Positions 7,528 to 15,390 of a stretch of 57,912 nt of DNA are shown piece by piece (within the stretch, counting starts at the first letter, position 1; every line of letters starts with the position of its first letter). The DNA is from Candidatus Hydrogenedentota bacterium (lineage in GTDB: Bacteria > Hydrogenedentota > Hydrogenedentia > Hydrogenedentales > CAITNO01): the NCBI GenBank assembly GCA_012730105.1, contig JAAYBJ010000033.1:1-57912 (forward strand). The letters are read 5' to 3'. Under the pieces are notes generated by a model that was not told the DNA's origin, did no database searches, and worked only from the letters and a program-made list of their open reading frames with translations. The translations under genes were made by a program, and so were the position numbers.

Positions 7528-9591
7528 ATGAAAGTTAAAACGCTCATACCCTTCGTCGTAATATTGGTGGTTCTTGCCGGCATCGTGGTCTGGCAGAAGA
7601 TAAACGTAAAACCACAGGCGCCCATTGCCACCCAGATCGGTCTGGAAACACTGGTGCCGGAAGGCTTGCAGAAGGACAGCATCAAACGTCTTGAAATGTA
7701 TGCAGGTGAAAAACCAGAGGAAAAAGTGGTTCTGGAGCGCGACGGGGAAACCTGGCGCATTGCCAGCCTGTATAACGCCCCCGGCAGCGTGGAAACCATA
7801 GACAAGTTCGTTGAAAGCCTGCTGGGATTGAAAGGGGAGCCCCGCGCCACGGGCGATACGGACGAAAAGTTGGCCGGTTTCGCCCTTACGGACAAAGAGG
7901 CCTTTCATATCCAGGCGTTCAAAGCGGACGAGGAAGCGCCTGTCGTGGATGTGTTATTCGGCAAATCCGCCGACTTCCGGACGGTTTTCCTGCGCAAAGC
8001 CGGTGATAACCGTGTCTTTGTGGAAGCAGCCAACCTGCGCCGGGATGCCGGGGTGAGTGACTCCGGTGAAGAAGGCGGCGTGCCCAAGCAGGAAAAATGG
8101 CTCGAGACCAAACTGCTGGAACTGGAAGACACGGCTATTACCAAACTGGCCTTGAATTACCCGGACAAGCAACTTGTGTTGACACGCGAGGAGGTGCCCG
8201 TCGAGCCGGCGCCCCAGGAAGGCGAAGGAGAAGGGGAAGCCGCGCCCTTGCCGAAACCGGAGCCGACTTATAAATGGGTGCTCAGCGAGGGCGGATTCTC
8301 AAACGAAATCAACGAACAGGAAGTGAAAACGCTGTTGACCCGCTTTGCCAGTCTTACCGTGACCAACGTGGCAGACCCCGCGCGCAAGGCAGAACTCGGT
8401 TTTGAGCAGCCCTTGTTTTCTTTGACCATTTCGAGGGAAGAAGGAGATGACGTGGTGTTGCTGGGCGGGCAGGATAAGCCGGGTGGCGACACCTATATTC
8501 AGCGCGTGGGCGCCGAGCCGGAATTGATTTATCAGATCAGCAAATATACCTTTGAACAGATCTTTTTGCAGGGTTCAAAACTGTTTACCCTTCCGGAATG
8601 GACCCTGGACAAGGCCGCCTTACGCAATATTCAGGTTGCCGGGCCGCAGGGAACCATGGCGCTGGCTTATAGTGAGGATGCCTGGAAAGTGGTGGAACCC
8701 CAGCTGAACCTCGAAGTGCAGAAAACCGCCTTGGATAACCTCGTGTCCGCCGTGGCCTCCTTGAAGCCGGTGGACTACGCCGATGCCGGCAAAGATCTGG
8801 GCGCTTTTGACACCACAATTACCGCGACCCTGGACGGCGGTGCGACGCGCACCCTGCTCATCGGGCAGCCGTCACTTAACCTGGACGGACGCTATGTCAA
8901 GTTTGACAACAACGACGCCGTGCTCGTGCTCTCCCGCTCAGATGTGGAAAAACTGATGCCGCCGGTGCGCGACCTGTTTGTCCTGTCCGTGCTCGACTTT
9001 GACGCGGAAAAGGTGAAAGGGCTTCACGCCGTTGGTGAGGGCGCGGACCTGGTGTTGGCCAGGGCTGACGGTTCCACCCAGTGGACCGGAAGCTTTAACG
9101 GCGCGGAGATCGCCCCGGACCCGGCCAAGGTGGATGAACTTCTGTTTAGCATCAATGATTTCCAAGTGGACAACTTCCTGCTGGACCGCGCGGTGGACTC
9201 CGTTCAGGCAGCCAGCACCGTTACACTGACGCTTGAAGACGGTACGGAAACGGTCATAAAGGTCAGCGCAGAAAACAACGGTGTATTTGAACTCGTGATT
9301 TCCGGTCTGCCCTATGTGTTTACGGCGGATATCATGGACCTGACGGGCATCATTGACAAGGTCAGCGCCTTTGCCGAAATGATGCCGCCCGAGCCTGCGC
9401 CTGTCGAAACGGCCCCGGTTGTGGACGCGGCTCCGGCGAATACGGGAGAAGTCCCGGCCGCCGGGGCGATTGTCGTTCCCGAGGCTGCGCCAACTGATGC
9501 CGTCACCTTGGCACCGGCCGCGACTACCGACGCGGCGCCGGAAACGCCGGTGGTTGTCATGCCCCAGTCCGCCGAAGCGCCGGCACAATAG
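7528..9591 (+). CDS. DUF4340 domain protein, exporter partner
   Basis: A 687-residue envelope protein. An N-terminal signal anchor (about residues 7-24, 'LIPFVVILVVLAGIVVWQ') is followed by a beta-rich region containing DUF4340-type sequence, apparently in two copies (about 60-330 and 350-600) joined through an acidic EGEGEGE linker near 232-238. The last 70 residues are an Ala/Pro/Val-rich low-complexity tail. DUF4340 genes are commonly the last gene of GldA/GldFG-type operons, exactly as here. The product probably sits on the outer face of the inner membrane and helps the exporter; its molecular role is not known. A perfect intrinsic terminator follows, closing the operon. Confidence 0.85.
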   Translation: MKVKTLIPFVVILVVLAGIVVWQKINVKPQAPIATQIGLETLVPEGLQKDSIKRLEMYAGEKPEEKVVLERDGETWRIASLYNAPGSVETIDKFVESLLGLKGEPRATGDTDEKLAGFALTDKEAFHIQAFKADEEAPVVDVLFGKSADFRTVFLRKAGDNRVFVEAANLRRDAGVSDSGEEGGVPKQEKWLETKLLELEDTAITKLALNYPDKQLVLTREEVPVEPAPQEGEGEGEAAPLPKPEPTYKWVLSEGGFSNEINEQEVKTLLTRFASLTVTNVADPARKAELGFEQPLFSLTISREEGDDVVLLGGQDKPGGDTYIQRVGAEPELIYQISKYTFEQIFLQGSKLFTLPEWTLDKAALRNIQVAGPQGTMALAYSEDAWKVVEPQLNLEVQKTALDNLVSAVASLKPVDYADAGKDLGAFDTTITATLDGGATRTLLIGQPSLNLDGRYVKFDNNDAVLVLSRSDVEKLMPPVRDLFVLSVLDFDAEKVKGLHAVGEGADLVLARADGSTQWTGSFNGAEIAPDPAKVDELLFSINDFQVDNFLLDRAVDSVQAASTVTLTLEDGTETVIKVSAENNGVFELVISGLPYVFTADIMDLTGIIDKVSAFAEMMPPEPAPVETAPVVDAAPANTGEVPAAGAIVVPEAAPTDAVTLAPAATTDAAPETPVVVMPQSAEAPAQ

Positions 9592-9608
9592 TCCCGAATA
9601 TTCTTGCT

Positions 9609-9651
9609 GCCCCGTCCTGCAGGGTTACTGCGGAGACGGGGCATTTTTTTT
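9609..9651 (+). terminator. Intrinsic terminator of the ABC exporter operon
   Basis: GCCCCGTC (9609-9616) pairs perfectly with GACGGGGC (9635-9642), followed by A and eight T residues. It lies 18 nt after the DUF4340 stop codon. Confidence 0.93.
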
Positions 9652-9715
9652 CTGGATATTGTTCCGTCTACAATACGAAACCATGCTTGACGACCGGAAA
9701 AGGAGAATTTCAGAA

Positions 9716-10399
9716 GTGTACCCTTATCTTTCAGAGAGTGGTTTCTGGATTAACGCAATAAAGAAAAGAATATCCGGCGTGCTCATGTCGGGCCGCCTTT
9801 TTAAGGGGCGGGCCGGACAGCGCCTGCTGAAGCGTGATCACGCCGCTTTGAGACAGCCGATTTCGCGGCGCATTTTTTTGGGGGCGGTGTTGGTAACGTT
9901 CCTGGCGTGTTCGGGATGTGCGCCGAGCATTCATGATGCCATTGCGCGGGGGAATATGGACCTTGTCAGGTCGCTTCTGAGGAAGAATCCGGATTTGGTC
10001 CGGGCCCGGGACGGCAAGCAAAAAACGCCCTTGCATAGCGCTGTTACCTATAAACAGATGGAAGCCCTGCAACTCTTGCTGGAGAAGGGCGCGGATATCG
10101 GCGCGCGGGATGTTACCGGTATGACCCCCCTGCATGTGGCCGCTATGCTCGGCAGGCACGATGAGGCGAAATGGCTGTTGGAAAACGGCGCCGACCCCAA
10201 GATCATGGATGACTACGGCGACATGCCCATACACACGGCGGCGATCTTCGGGCACGGGCAGATTATCGGGTTATTCGTGGACCTTGGGATGTCCCCTGAT
10301 ATCCCGAACGGTAAAGGACAGACACCGGAAGAAATCGCGCGTGAATACCGGCAGGAGCGGGTTGCCGCGTATATTGCGCATCTGCGAGACCGACAATAA
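9716..10399 (+). CDS. Ankyrin-repeat lipoprotein with Tat-like signal
   Basis: A 227-residue protein when read from the GTG at 9716, which has AGGAG (9701-9705) at 10-nt spacing. An in-frame ATG at 9683 has no such site. A short cytoplasmic lead is followed by 'SRRIFLGAVLVTFLACSGC': a twin-arginine-type motif (SRRIFLG), a hydrophobic core and lipobox-like cysteines, suggesting Tat export and lipidation. The mature part holds about four ankyrin repeats ('KTPLHSAVTYKQMEALQLLL', 'MTPLHVAAMLGRHDEAKWLL', 'DMPIHTAAIFGHGQIIGLF'). Ankyrin repeats bind proteins; no partner can be inferred. It is 37 nt upstream of the sulfatase start, also Tat-type, so the two may be cotranscribed. Confidence 0.8.
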   Translation: MYPYLSESGFWINAIKKRISGVLMSGRLFKGRAGQRLLKRDHAALRQPISRRIFLGAVLVTFLACSGCAPSIHDAIARGNMDLVRSLLRKNPDLVRARDGKQKTPLHSAVTYKQMEALQLLLEKGADIGARDVTGMTPLHVAAMLGRHDEAKWLLENGADPKIMDDYGDMPIHTAAIFGHGQIIGLFVDLGMSPDIPNGKGQTPEEIAREYRQERVAAYIAHLRDRQ

Positions 10400-10436
10400 C
10401 GGACGATAAGCACACGCGTACGTGAGGAGAAATGTC

Positions 10437-12143
10437 ATGTCCGACATGGCCCGTCGAAATTTCTTACAAAATATGTCTGCCGGCTTTATAGGCGCGGCCC
10501 TTACAGGAACGGCTGCCCGTGTTTCCGGCTCAGAGAACCGGCCGCCCAATGTCCTGTTTATCATTACCGATGACCAGGGATATGGAGATTTGGGTTGTCA
10601 CGGCAATCCCGTTTTAAAAACACCCTGCCTGGACCGGCTCCATGGGGAAAGCCTGCGCCTTACGCAATTTCATGTCTGCCCGGTGTGCTCGCCCACCCGG
10701 GCGTGCCTGATGACCGGTCGCTACAATTACCGGACTGGCGTGGTGGATACCTACGCGGGCCGTTCCATGATGGATCCCGGAGAGACAACCCTTGCCGAAC
10801 TCCTGAAACAGGGCGGGTACTGTACCGGTATTTTCGGGAAGTGGCATTTGGGCGATAACTGGCCGATGCGTCCCATGGACCGCGGCTTTGAAGAATCCCT
10901 GGTGCATCGGGGAGGCGGTATCGCGCAGCCGTCGGACCCGGAATTCTATGAGCGGGAAGACACGTACTTCAATCCCATGCTTCAACACAACGGGCAACAG
11001 AAACGCTATACCGGGTACTGCACGGATATCTTTACGGAGGGGGCGATTCAGTTTATGGAGTCCCGGAAAGGAAGGCCTTTTTTCGCCTATGTGGCCTATA
11101 ATGCACCCCACACGCCACTGCAGGTTCCTGAAGAGGATGCGGCGCCCTACAAGGCCGCAGGGCTCCAGGAGGAAACGGCCCTTGTCTATGGGATGATTGC
11201 CAATGTGGACCGTAATATCGGCCGGCTTTTGGCTTTTCTGGAGGACTCCGGGCTGAAGGATAACACACTCGTGCTGTTTATGACCGACAACGGATCGCAG
11301 CAGTTGAAGGGGGAGGACCGGTATAACGCGGGCCAGCGCGGATGGAAGGGGAGTGTTTATCAGGGGGGGATTCGGGTGCCCTGTTTCCTGCGCTGGCCTG
11401 AAGTTTGGGCGGGCGGGCGCGATATCAACAGGATCGCCGCCCACATTGACCTGGCGCCAACGCTGCTGGAGATCTGCGGTGTTGCTCCCGAGAACAGGCC
11501 GGAATTTGATGGTATCAGCCTGTTGCCCTTGCTTTTTGGGAACACCAGCGCAGAGTCTTGGTCGGACCGGAATCTGTTCTTCCAGTGGCATCGGGGCGAT
11601 GCGCCTGAGGCGTTTAAGAATAGTGCGGTGCGCAGTCAACGCTGGAAACTGGTCAATGGAACGGAACTTTATGACATGGAGGAAGATCCGGGCGAGAAAA
11701 AGGGTACCGCCGCGGAACATCCGGATGTGGTTCGTGAAATGCGGCTTGCCTATCAGCGGTGGTTTGATGACGTGGGCGCAACGCGCGGGTATGAACCGGT
11801 CCGGATACACCTAGGCGGTGCTCCGGAGAATCCGGTTACGCTGACCCGGCAGGACTGGAGGGGCGCCGATAATTGGACCGGCAATGACGCGGGATATTGG
11901 GAGGTGCTTGTGGAGGCATCGGGGACCTACACGCTCACGGTGTCTTTTGCGCCCTGTCTGAAAGACGCTGTCCTCCATATGCGATTGGATGATTCCGAGG
12001 TGACATGTCCCGTTTCCGCCAAAGCTGACAAGGCTGTTTTGGAGGAGGTTATCTGGAAGGCCGGAGCGCATCGATTGGTGTGTTATTTGGACTGTGAAGG
12101 GGAACACACCGGCACACGGTTTGTAACCGTATGCAGGGCATGA
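10437..12143 (+). CDS. Secreted sulfatase (arylsulfatase A family), Tat-exported
   Basis: A 568-residue type I sulfatase. ARRNFLQ at residues 5-11 is a twin-arginine motif followed by a hydrophobic h-region, so it is probably exported folded. The alkaline-phosphatase-fold core starts 'RPPNVLFIITDDQGYGDLG' with metal-binding Asp45 and Asp46. Cys84 in CSPTR (CxPxR) is the residue converted to formylglycine by a maturase, which is not encoded in this window. 'GKWHLG' and 'TDNG' metal/sulfate-site motifs follow. After the core (about residue 440) an extra C-terminal domain of some 125 residues has a predicted beta-sandwich character, perhaps for binding. GAGGA before the ATG at 10437 decides the start over an in-frame GTG at 10422. 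The substrate is probably a sulfated glycan. Confidence 0.93.
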   Translation: MSDMARRNFLQNMSAGFIGAALTGTAARVSGSENRPPNVLFIITDDQGYGDLGCHGNPVLKTPCLDRLHGESLRLTQFHVCPVCSPTRACLMTGRYNYRTGVVDTYAGRSMMDPGETTLAELLKQGGYCTGIFGKWHLGDNWPMRPMDRGFEESLVHRGGGIAQPSDPEFYEREDTYFNPMLQHNGQQKRYTGYCTDIFTEGAIQFMESRKGRPFFAYVAYNAPHTPLQVPEEDAAPYKAAGLQEETALVYGMIANVDRNIGRLLAFLEDSGLKDNTLVLFMTDNGSQQLKGEDRYNAGQRGWKGSVYQGGIRVPCFLRWPEVWAGGRDINRIAAHIDLAPTLLEICGVAPENRPEFDGISLLPLLFGNTSAESWSDRNLFFQWHRGDAPEAFKNSAVRSQRWKLVNGTELYDMEEDPGEKKGTAAEHPDVVREMRLAYQRWFDDVGATRGYEPVRIHLGGAPENPVTLTRQDWRGADNWTGNDAGYWEVLVEASGTYTLTVSFAPCLKDAVLHMRLDDSEVTCPVSAKADKAVLEEVIWKAGAHRLVCYLDCEGEHTGTRFVTVCRA

Positions 12144-12224
12144 TTTTAATAAAAAATAAAAATGATATTATGTCTTGGGTTTGTCTATGAATACACGTCT
12201 TTGGTTTTAGTATTATAAAAAAGC

Positions 12225-12253
12225 TTGAAAACTGGTCGAAATTCGCTTATACT
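12225..12253 (+). promoter_or_regulatory. Near-consensus sigma-70 promoter
   Basis: TTGAAA (12225-12230), a 17-nt spacer and TATACT (12248-12253) match the housekeeping promoter at optimal spacing, with AT-rich sequence upstream (12144-12224). The start site would fall near 12260, giving a leader of about 50 nt before the ATG at 12309. Confidence 0.72.
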
Positions 12254-12308
12254 AATAGTGCTTTGCTGGACACTTGGGGAGGAGGGTTACTATAAGGAGC
12301 TTGCCTTG

Positions 12309-13139
12309 ATGTCAGGGAATGGCTTTGCGGTGTTCGGTGACCAAACGGGTCGGGAACAGGTTACTCCTTTTCAAGCCAGGCGGGAACGCCAAAAACTGGT
12401 GGTGCGCATGAAGAAGGGGGAGGTGCACTGCGGCATGAGTTTTGACCTGAATCGAAAAATGCCGGAATTTCATCTGGACCTGCAGAACCTGAAGGGGGAA
12501 AGTCTGAACCGCACTGTCCGTATCGCCTTTGAGGAGGTCAAGGCCGTTTTTTACGTCAAGAGTTTTGACGGGCACTTTATTGCCGATGACTTTCAGGCAT
12601 GGCAGTTGCCTGATATACGGCCCATTGCCGTCAAGTTTTTCGATGGGGAGGTGTTGATCGGCCGTCCCGCCCATGCTTCCTGGAAAGACGAGAACCGCTT
12701 CTATCTGCTGCCGGAAAAGCAGGATGGCAACAACATGATGATTCTGGTGGAACGCAGCGCCATTGAGTCCATTCATGACGCCAAGTCGTATCTGCATCAA
12801 CAACAGCAGGCCTACGAAACATTCAAGCAGGAGCACATGAAACCGGGCATGCCGGAGGAGGAGTGTCGGGGCGATTTTCATTTTTCCAGGCAGGAGTACA
12901 ATGACGCCATGCGTTGTTATCGTATTGTTCGGGACAGGGAACCTGTCAACGAACGCATCATACGGAAGATGTGCGCGGCCCGGTACAACCTGGGCGTGCG
13001 TCATATCCGGAACCGTGATTATGAGCAGGCGTTGCATGACATGCGTTTGGTCCTGAAATTGGATCCATTGCACACCCATGCGCGGGAAAAAGCGGTGCAA
13101 CTGGAAGCACACATCGCAAAACACCGCCACGGTGAATGA
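12309..13139 (+). CDS. Uncharacterised protein with a C-terminal TPR-like region
   Basis: A 276-residue, probably cytoplasmic protein with no signal peptide. Residues about 25-165 are beta-rich, with two similar 'VKFFDGEVL'-like strands and 'YLLPEKQDGNNMMILVERSAI', resembling the small DUF6982-type domain seen next to PilZ domains in several phyla. That assignment is tentative. Residues about 185-270 are helical and end in a TPR-like pair ('AARYNLGVRHIRNRDYEQAL'). AAGGAG (12294-12299) selects this ATG; the reading frame is open upstream into the promoter, which cannot be coding. It stands alone behind a strong promoter. Function unknown; a signalling or adaptor role would be a guess. Confidence 0.7.
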   Translation: MSGNGFAVFGDQTGREQVTPFQARRERQKLVVRMKKGEVHCGMSFDLNRKMPEFHLDLQNLKGESLNRTVRIAFEEVKAVFYVKSFDGHFIADDFQAWQLPDIRPIAVKFFDGEVLIGRPAHASWKDENRFYLLPEKQDGNNMMILVERSAIESIHDAKSYLHQQQQAYETFKQEHMKPGMPEEECRGDFHFSRQEYNDAMRCYRIVRDREPVNERIIRKMCAARYNLGVRHIRNRDYEQALHDMRLVLKLDPLHTHAREKAVQLEAHIAKHRHGE

Positions 13140-13147
13140 AAGCCTTG

Positions 13148-13163
13148 CGCGGCAAACGCCGCG
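13148..13163. repeat. Short GC-rich hairpin repeat
   Basis: CGCGGC-AAAC-GCCGCG is a 6-bp perfect stem preceded by CTTG, just after the stop codon at 13139. Similar TTGCGG-type hairpins occur at 17443-17460, 31351-31366 and 31498-31514, so this looks like one member of a dispersed family. No T-tract follows. Confidence 0.45.
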
Positions 13164-13272
13164 ACTTGTGCAATTCGTGTCAGGGTGATTCCGTGCCACA
13201 AACGAAATGATTGAGGCTGCAAGCAAACCCGCTGTACCCGGAATTTCAGACGAGATGCGAGAAAGAGGGTGG

Positions 13273-13292
13273 GGCAGATATTCTTGTCTGCC
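13273..13292. repeat. GGCAGA palindrome in a gene-free spacer
   Basis: GGCAGA-TATTCTTG-TCTGCC is a perfect 6-bp inverted repeat with an 8-nt loop. It lies in the 13140-13644 gap, which otherwise holds the hairpin at 13148 and the promoter at 13492. Palindromes of this sequence type recur in spacers of many uncultured bacteria, from memory. I see no gene in the gap. Confidence 0.5.
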
Positions 13293-13491
13293 AAATACTC
13301 CAAGAGATTCTTAGGATAGCATTATTTCACCCGTTTTTTTTGGATCCGTTTTGTGACGTACTTCTCAATTATCAGACAGAGGAAGACTTTCTACTAGTCT
13401 TTACGCTGCATGGATTCCGAACGAATACACAGACTTCTTGCCGGACTGTTCAGGGTTCAAGCGGCTAGCCTCGCGGGGAATGATTACCGCC

Positions 13492-13519
13492 TTGGTTGTG
13501 TTAAAATTTAAAGTATAAT
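13492..13519 (+). promoter_or_regulatory. Sigma-70-like promoter of the nitroreductase gene
   Basis: TTGGTT (13492-13497), a 16-nt spacer and a perfect TATAAT (13514-13519), in AT-rich context. It is about 125 nt upstream of the chosen start codon. Confidence 0.5.
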
Positions 13520-13644
13520 GAGGGTTTTCTTTTCCAAACAAGCGGGAGAAAATAGTGACACTACGAGGGGATTTTCCGGGAAAGTGTGGGCATATCTGTC
13601 ATACTTTCCTGATGGACAACTTACCGTACAGAAAGGAATCAGAG

Positions 13645-14250
13645 ATGGAAGTGCATACCGCCATTGAGGAGCGCAGATCCGTAAAACATTTTAACCCGGA
13701 CCATGTGATGACGGAAGAAGAAATTCAACACATCATGTCTTTAGCCTTGTTGTCGCCCACATCGTTCAATATTCAGAACTGGCGCTTTGTTCTGGTGCAT
13801 GATCCGGAATTGCGCCGCGAGCTGCGTAAAGTGGCCTGGAACCAGTCCCAGGTCACTGATGCCTCGTTGTTGTTCGTGTTGTGCGGCGACTTGAAGTCCT
13901 GGGAGAAAGAGCCGGGACGGTATTGGCGGAATGTTCCCCAAGAGGCGCAAGACGTTATCGTTCCCGCCATAGACGCCTATTACCGGGGCAGGGAAGAGGT
14001 GCAGCGGGACGAGGTGATGCGTTCCTGCGGCATTGTGGCGCAAACCCTGATGCTTACGGCTAAGAGCATGGGTTATGACGCGTGTCCGATGGTAGGCTTC
14101 GATTTTGAGGCTGTGGGGCGGCTCGTCAATCTGCCGGAGGACCATGTGGTCGCCATGATGCTGGCCATCGGCAAGGCTGTCAAGCCCGCGAATCCGCGGG
14201 GAGGACAGTTGCCGCTGGAGGAAGTGCTGATTACTGACCGTTTCGCGTAG
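13645..14250 (+). CDS. Nitroreductase-family FMN oxidoreductase
   Basis: A 201-residue protein of the NfsB/SagB-like nitroreductase superfamily. The N-terminal 'AIEERRSVKHFNPD' carries the Arg residues that bind the FMN phosphate, 'LSPTSFNIQNWRFVLVHD' is the second FMN-binding stretch, and a Gly-rich C-terminal segment ends the fold. Members use NAD(P)H to reduce nitro groups, quinones or enones as homodimers. The physiological substrate is unknown. AAAGGA (13632-13637) favours this ATG over the upstream in-frame start at 13555. The last 20 nt overlap the end of murG on the other strand, so the two transcripts converge. Confidence 0.88.
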   Translation: MEVHTAIEERRSVKHFNPDHVMTEEEIQHIMSLALLSPTSFNIQNWRFVLVHDPELRRELRKVAWNQSQVTDASLLFVLCGDLKSWEKEPGRYWRNVPQEAQDVIVPAIDAYYRGREEVQRDEVMRSCGIVAQTLMLTAKSMGYDACPMVGFDFEAVGRLVNLPEDHVVAMMLAIGKAVKPANPRGGQLPLEEVLITDRFA

Positions 14251-15355
14251 CCGTATCCGGTCCGTTTTCGTACACCAGCTGCATGATAATTTCCGCGATC
14301 TCTTCGGCCGCGAAGGGCCGGGCAAGGGACTTGGCGGCCTCTCCCATTGCTTTGAGGCGCGCCGGGCTCGCGATAAGTTCCCGGAGGAGGGGTTCCAGGC
14401 CTTCGCCCGTGCATTCCTGGTCGAGCAGCACCAACGCGGCGCCCGCCTGTTCAAAAGCGCGTGCGTTGTGTTCCTGGTGATTATCCGCCGCGTGGGGATA
14501 GGGCACGAGCAGGGCCGGTTTTCCCATGGCGGCTAGTTCGGCGGTCATAGAAGCGCCGGAGCGGGAGATGACCAGGTCCGCGGCGGCGCAGGTTGTGGCC
14601 ATGTCCTCGATGAAGGCATGTATGTGCGGTTGAACAGGCGCGCCTTCCGCCTGCTCGCGCGCACGGGTCACCCCGTTCTTTCCTGCGGACCAGATGACCT
14701 GGAGTTCTTCGGGCCTAAATCTCTGCAGAAGCGCTGCAGTCGTCTCGTTCAAGGTGTGTGCGCCTTGGCTGCCGCCTACCACGAGCACCGTGAACACGTT
14801 TTCGGCAAGGCCCAGGTCGGCGCGCGCGGCGTTTGTTTCGGGCGGGTGAAGAAAGGCGCGCCGCACGGGATTGCCCACCAGCACGGCACGGTCTTTGGGG
14901 TATTCGCCCTCCGTCTCCGGATAACTTAAGAGGAGCCGTGTTACTTTGGCCGCGCACAGACGATTGGCAAGCCCGAGGCGTTTGTTTTGTTCATGAAGCA
15001 GGGTTTTAACGCCCGCGCGCTGTGCCACCCACAGCGCCGGCAGGCTGACGTAGCCTCCCACGCCGAACACCGCCTGGGGCTGGAAAACCTTCAGGTAGAA
15101 CCATGCGCGCATCATGGAGTAGGCCAGTTTGGCTGCGGTCCATAGCATGCGCGGCGATTTCTTCCGTGTCCAGCCCTCCACGGGCAGGGATCGGAAGGGC
15201 ACGCCGTTTTTCTTTGCCACGTTCTCTTCCATGCCGCCGCGCTTGCCGATCCATTGCAGCAGCAGCTGCGGGTCGCGTCTCCGCAATTCTTCTATGACGG
15301 CCAAGGCGGGGGAGGTGTGTCCCCCCGTGCCGCCGCCTGTGATCATGATACGCAA
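14231..15355 (-). CDS. murG: UDP-GlcNAc:lipid II-precursor transferase MurG
   Basis: A 374-residue GT28 glycosyltransferase that adds GlcNAc to undecaprenyl-PP-MurNAc-pentapeptide (lipid I) at the inner face of the membrane, making lipid II. Diagnostic motifs are GGGTGGHTSPALAV at the N-terminus, 'GVGGYVSLPALWVA', 'VGGSQGAHTLNE' and 'SRSGASMTAELAAMGKPALLVPYPHAADNHQ'. The start is probably TTG at 15355. AGGAG (15368-15364 on this strand) is 8 nt before it and 17 nt before the first internal ATG (15346). It follows the cyclase gene by 35 nt and is likely cotranscribed with it. Unusually, no other division/cell-wall (dcw) gene is nearby. Confidence 0.96.
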   Translation of the reverse strand: MRIMITGGGTGGHTSPALAVIEELRRRDPQLLLQWIGKRGGMEENVAKKNGVPFRSLPVEGWTRKKSPRMLWTAAKLAYSMMRAWFYLKVFQPQAVFGVGGYVSLPALWVAQRAGVKTLLHEQNKRLGLANRLCAAKVTRLLLSYPETEGEYPKDRAVLVGNPVRRAFLHPPETNAARADLGLAENVFTVLVVGGSQGAHTLNETTAALLQRFRPEELQVIWSAGKNGVTRAREQAEGAPVQPHIHAFIEDMATTCAAADLVISRSGASMTAELAAMGKPALLVPYPHAADNHQEHNARAFEQAGAALVLLDQECTGEGLEPLLRELIASPARLKAMGEAAKSLARPFAAEEIAEIIMQLVYENGPDTATRNGQ

Positions 15356-15390
15356 TGCATGTACTCCTGTAGGTTGGGCGCGGCCCGCGG

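Noticed and set aside
12225-12308. Upstream TTG start for the TPR-like protein
   Set aside because: This stretch contains the promoter's -35 and -10 hexamers. The ribosome site at 12294 points to the ATG at 12309.
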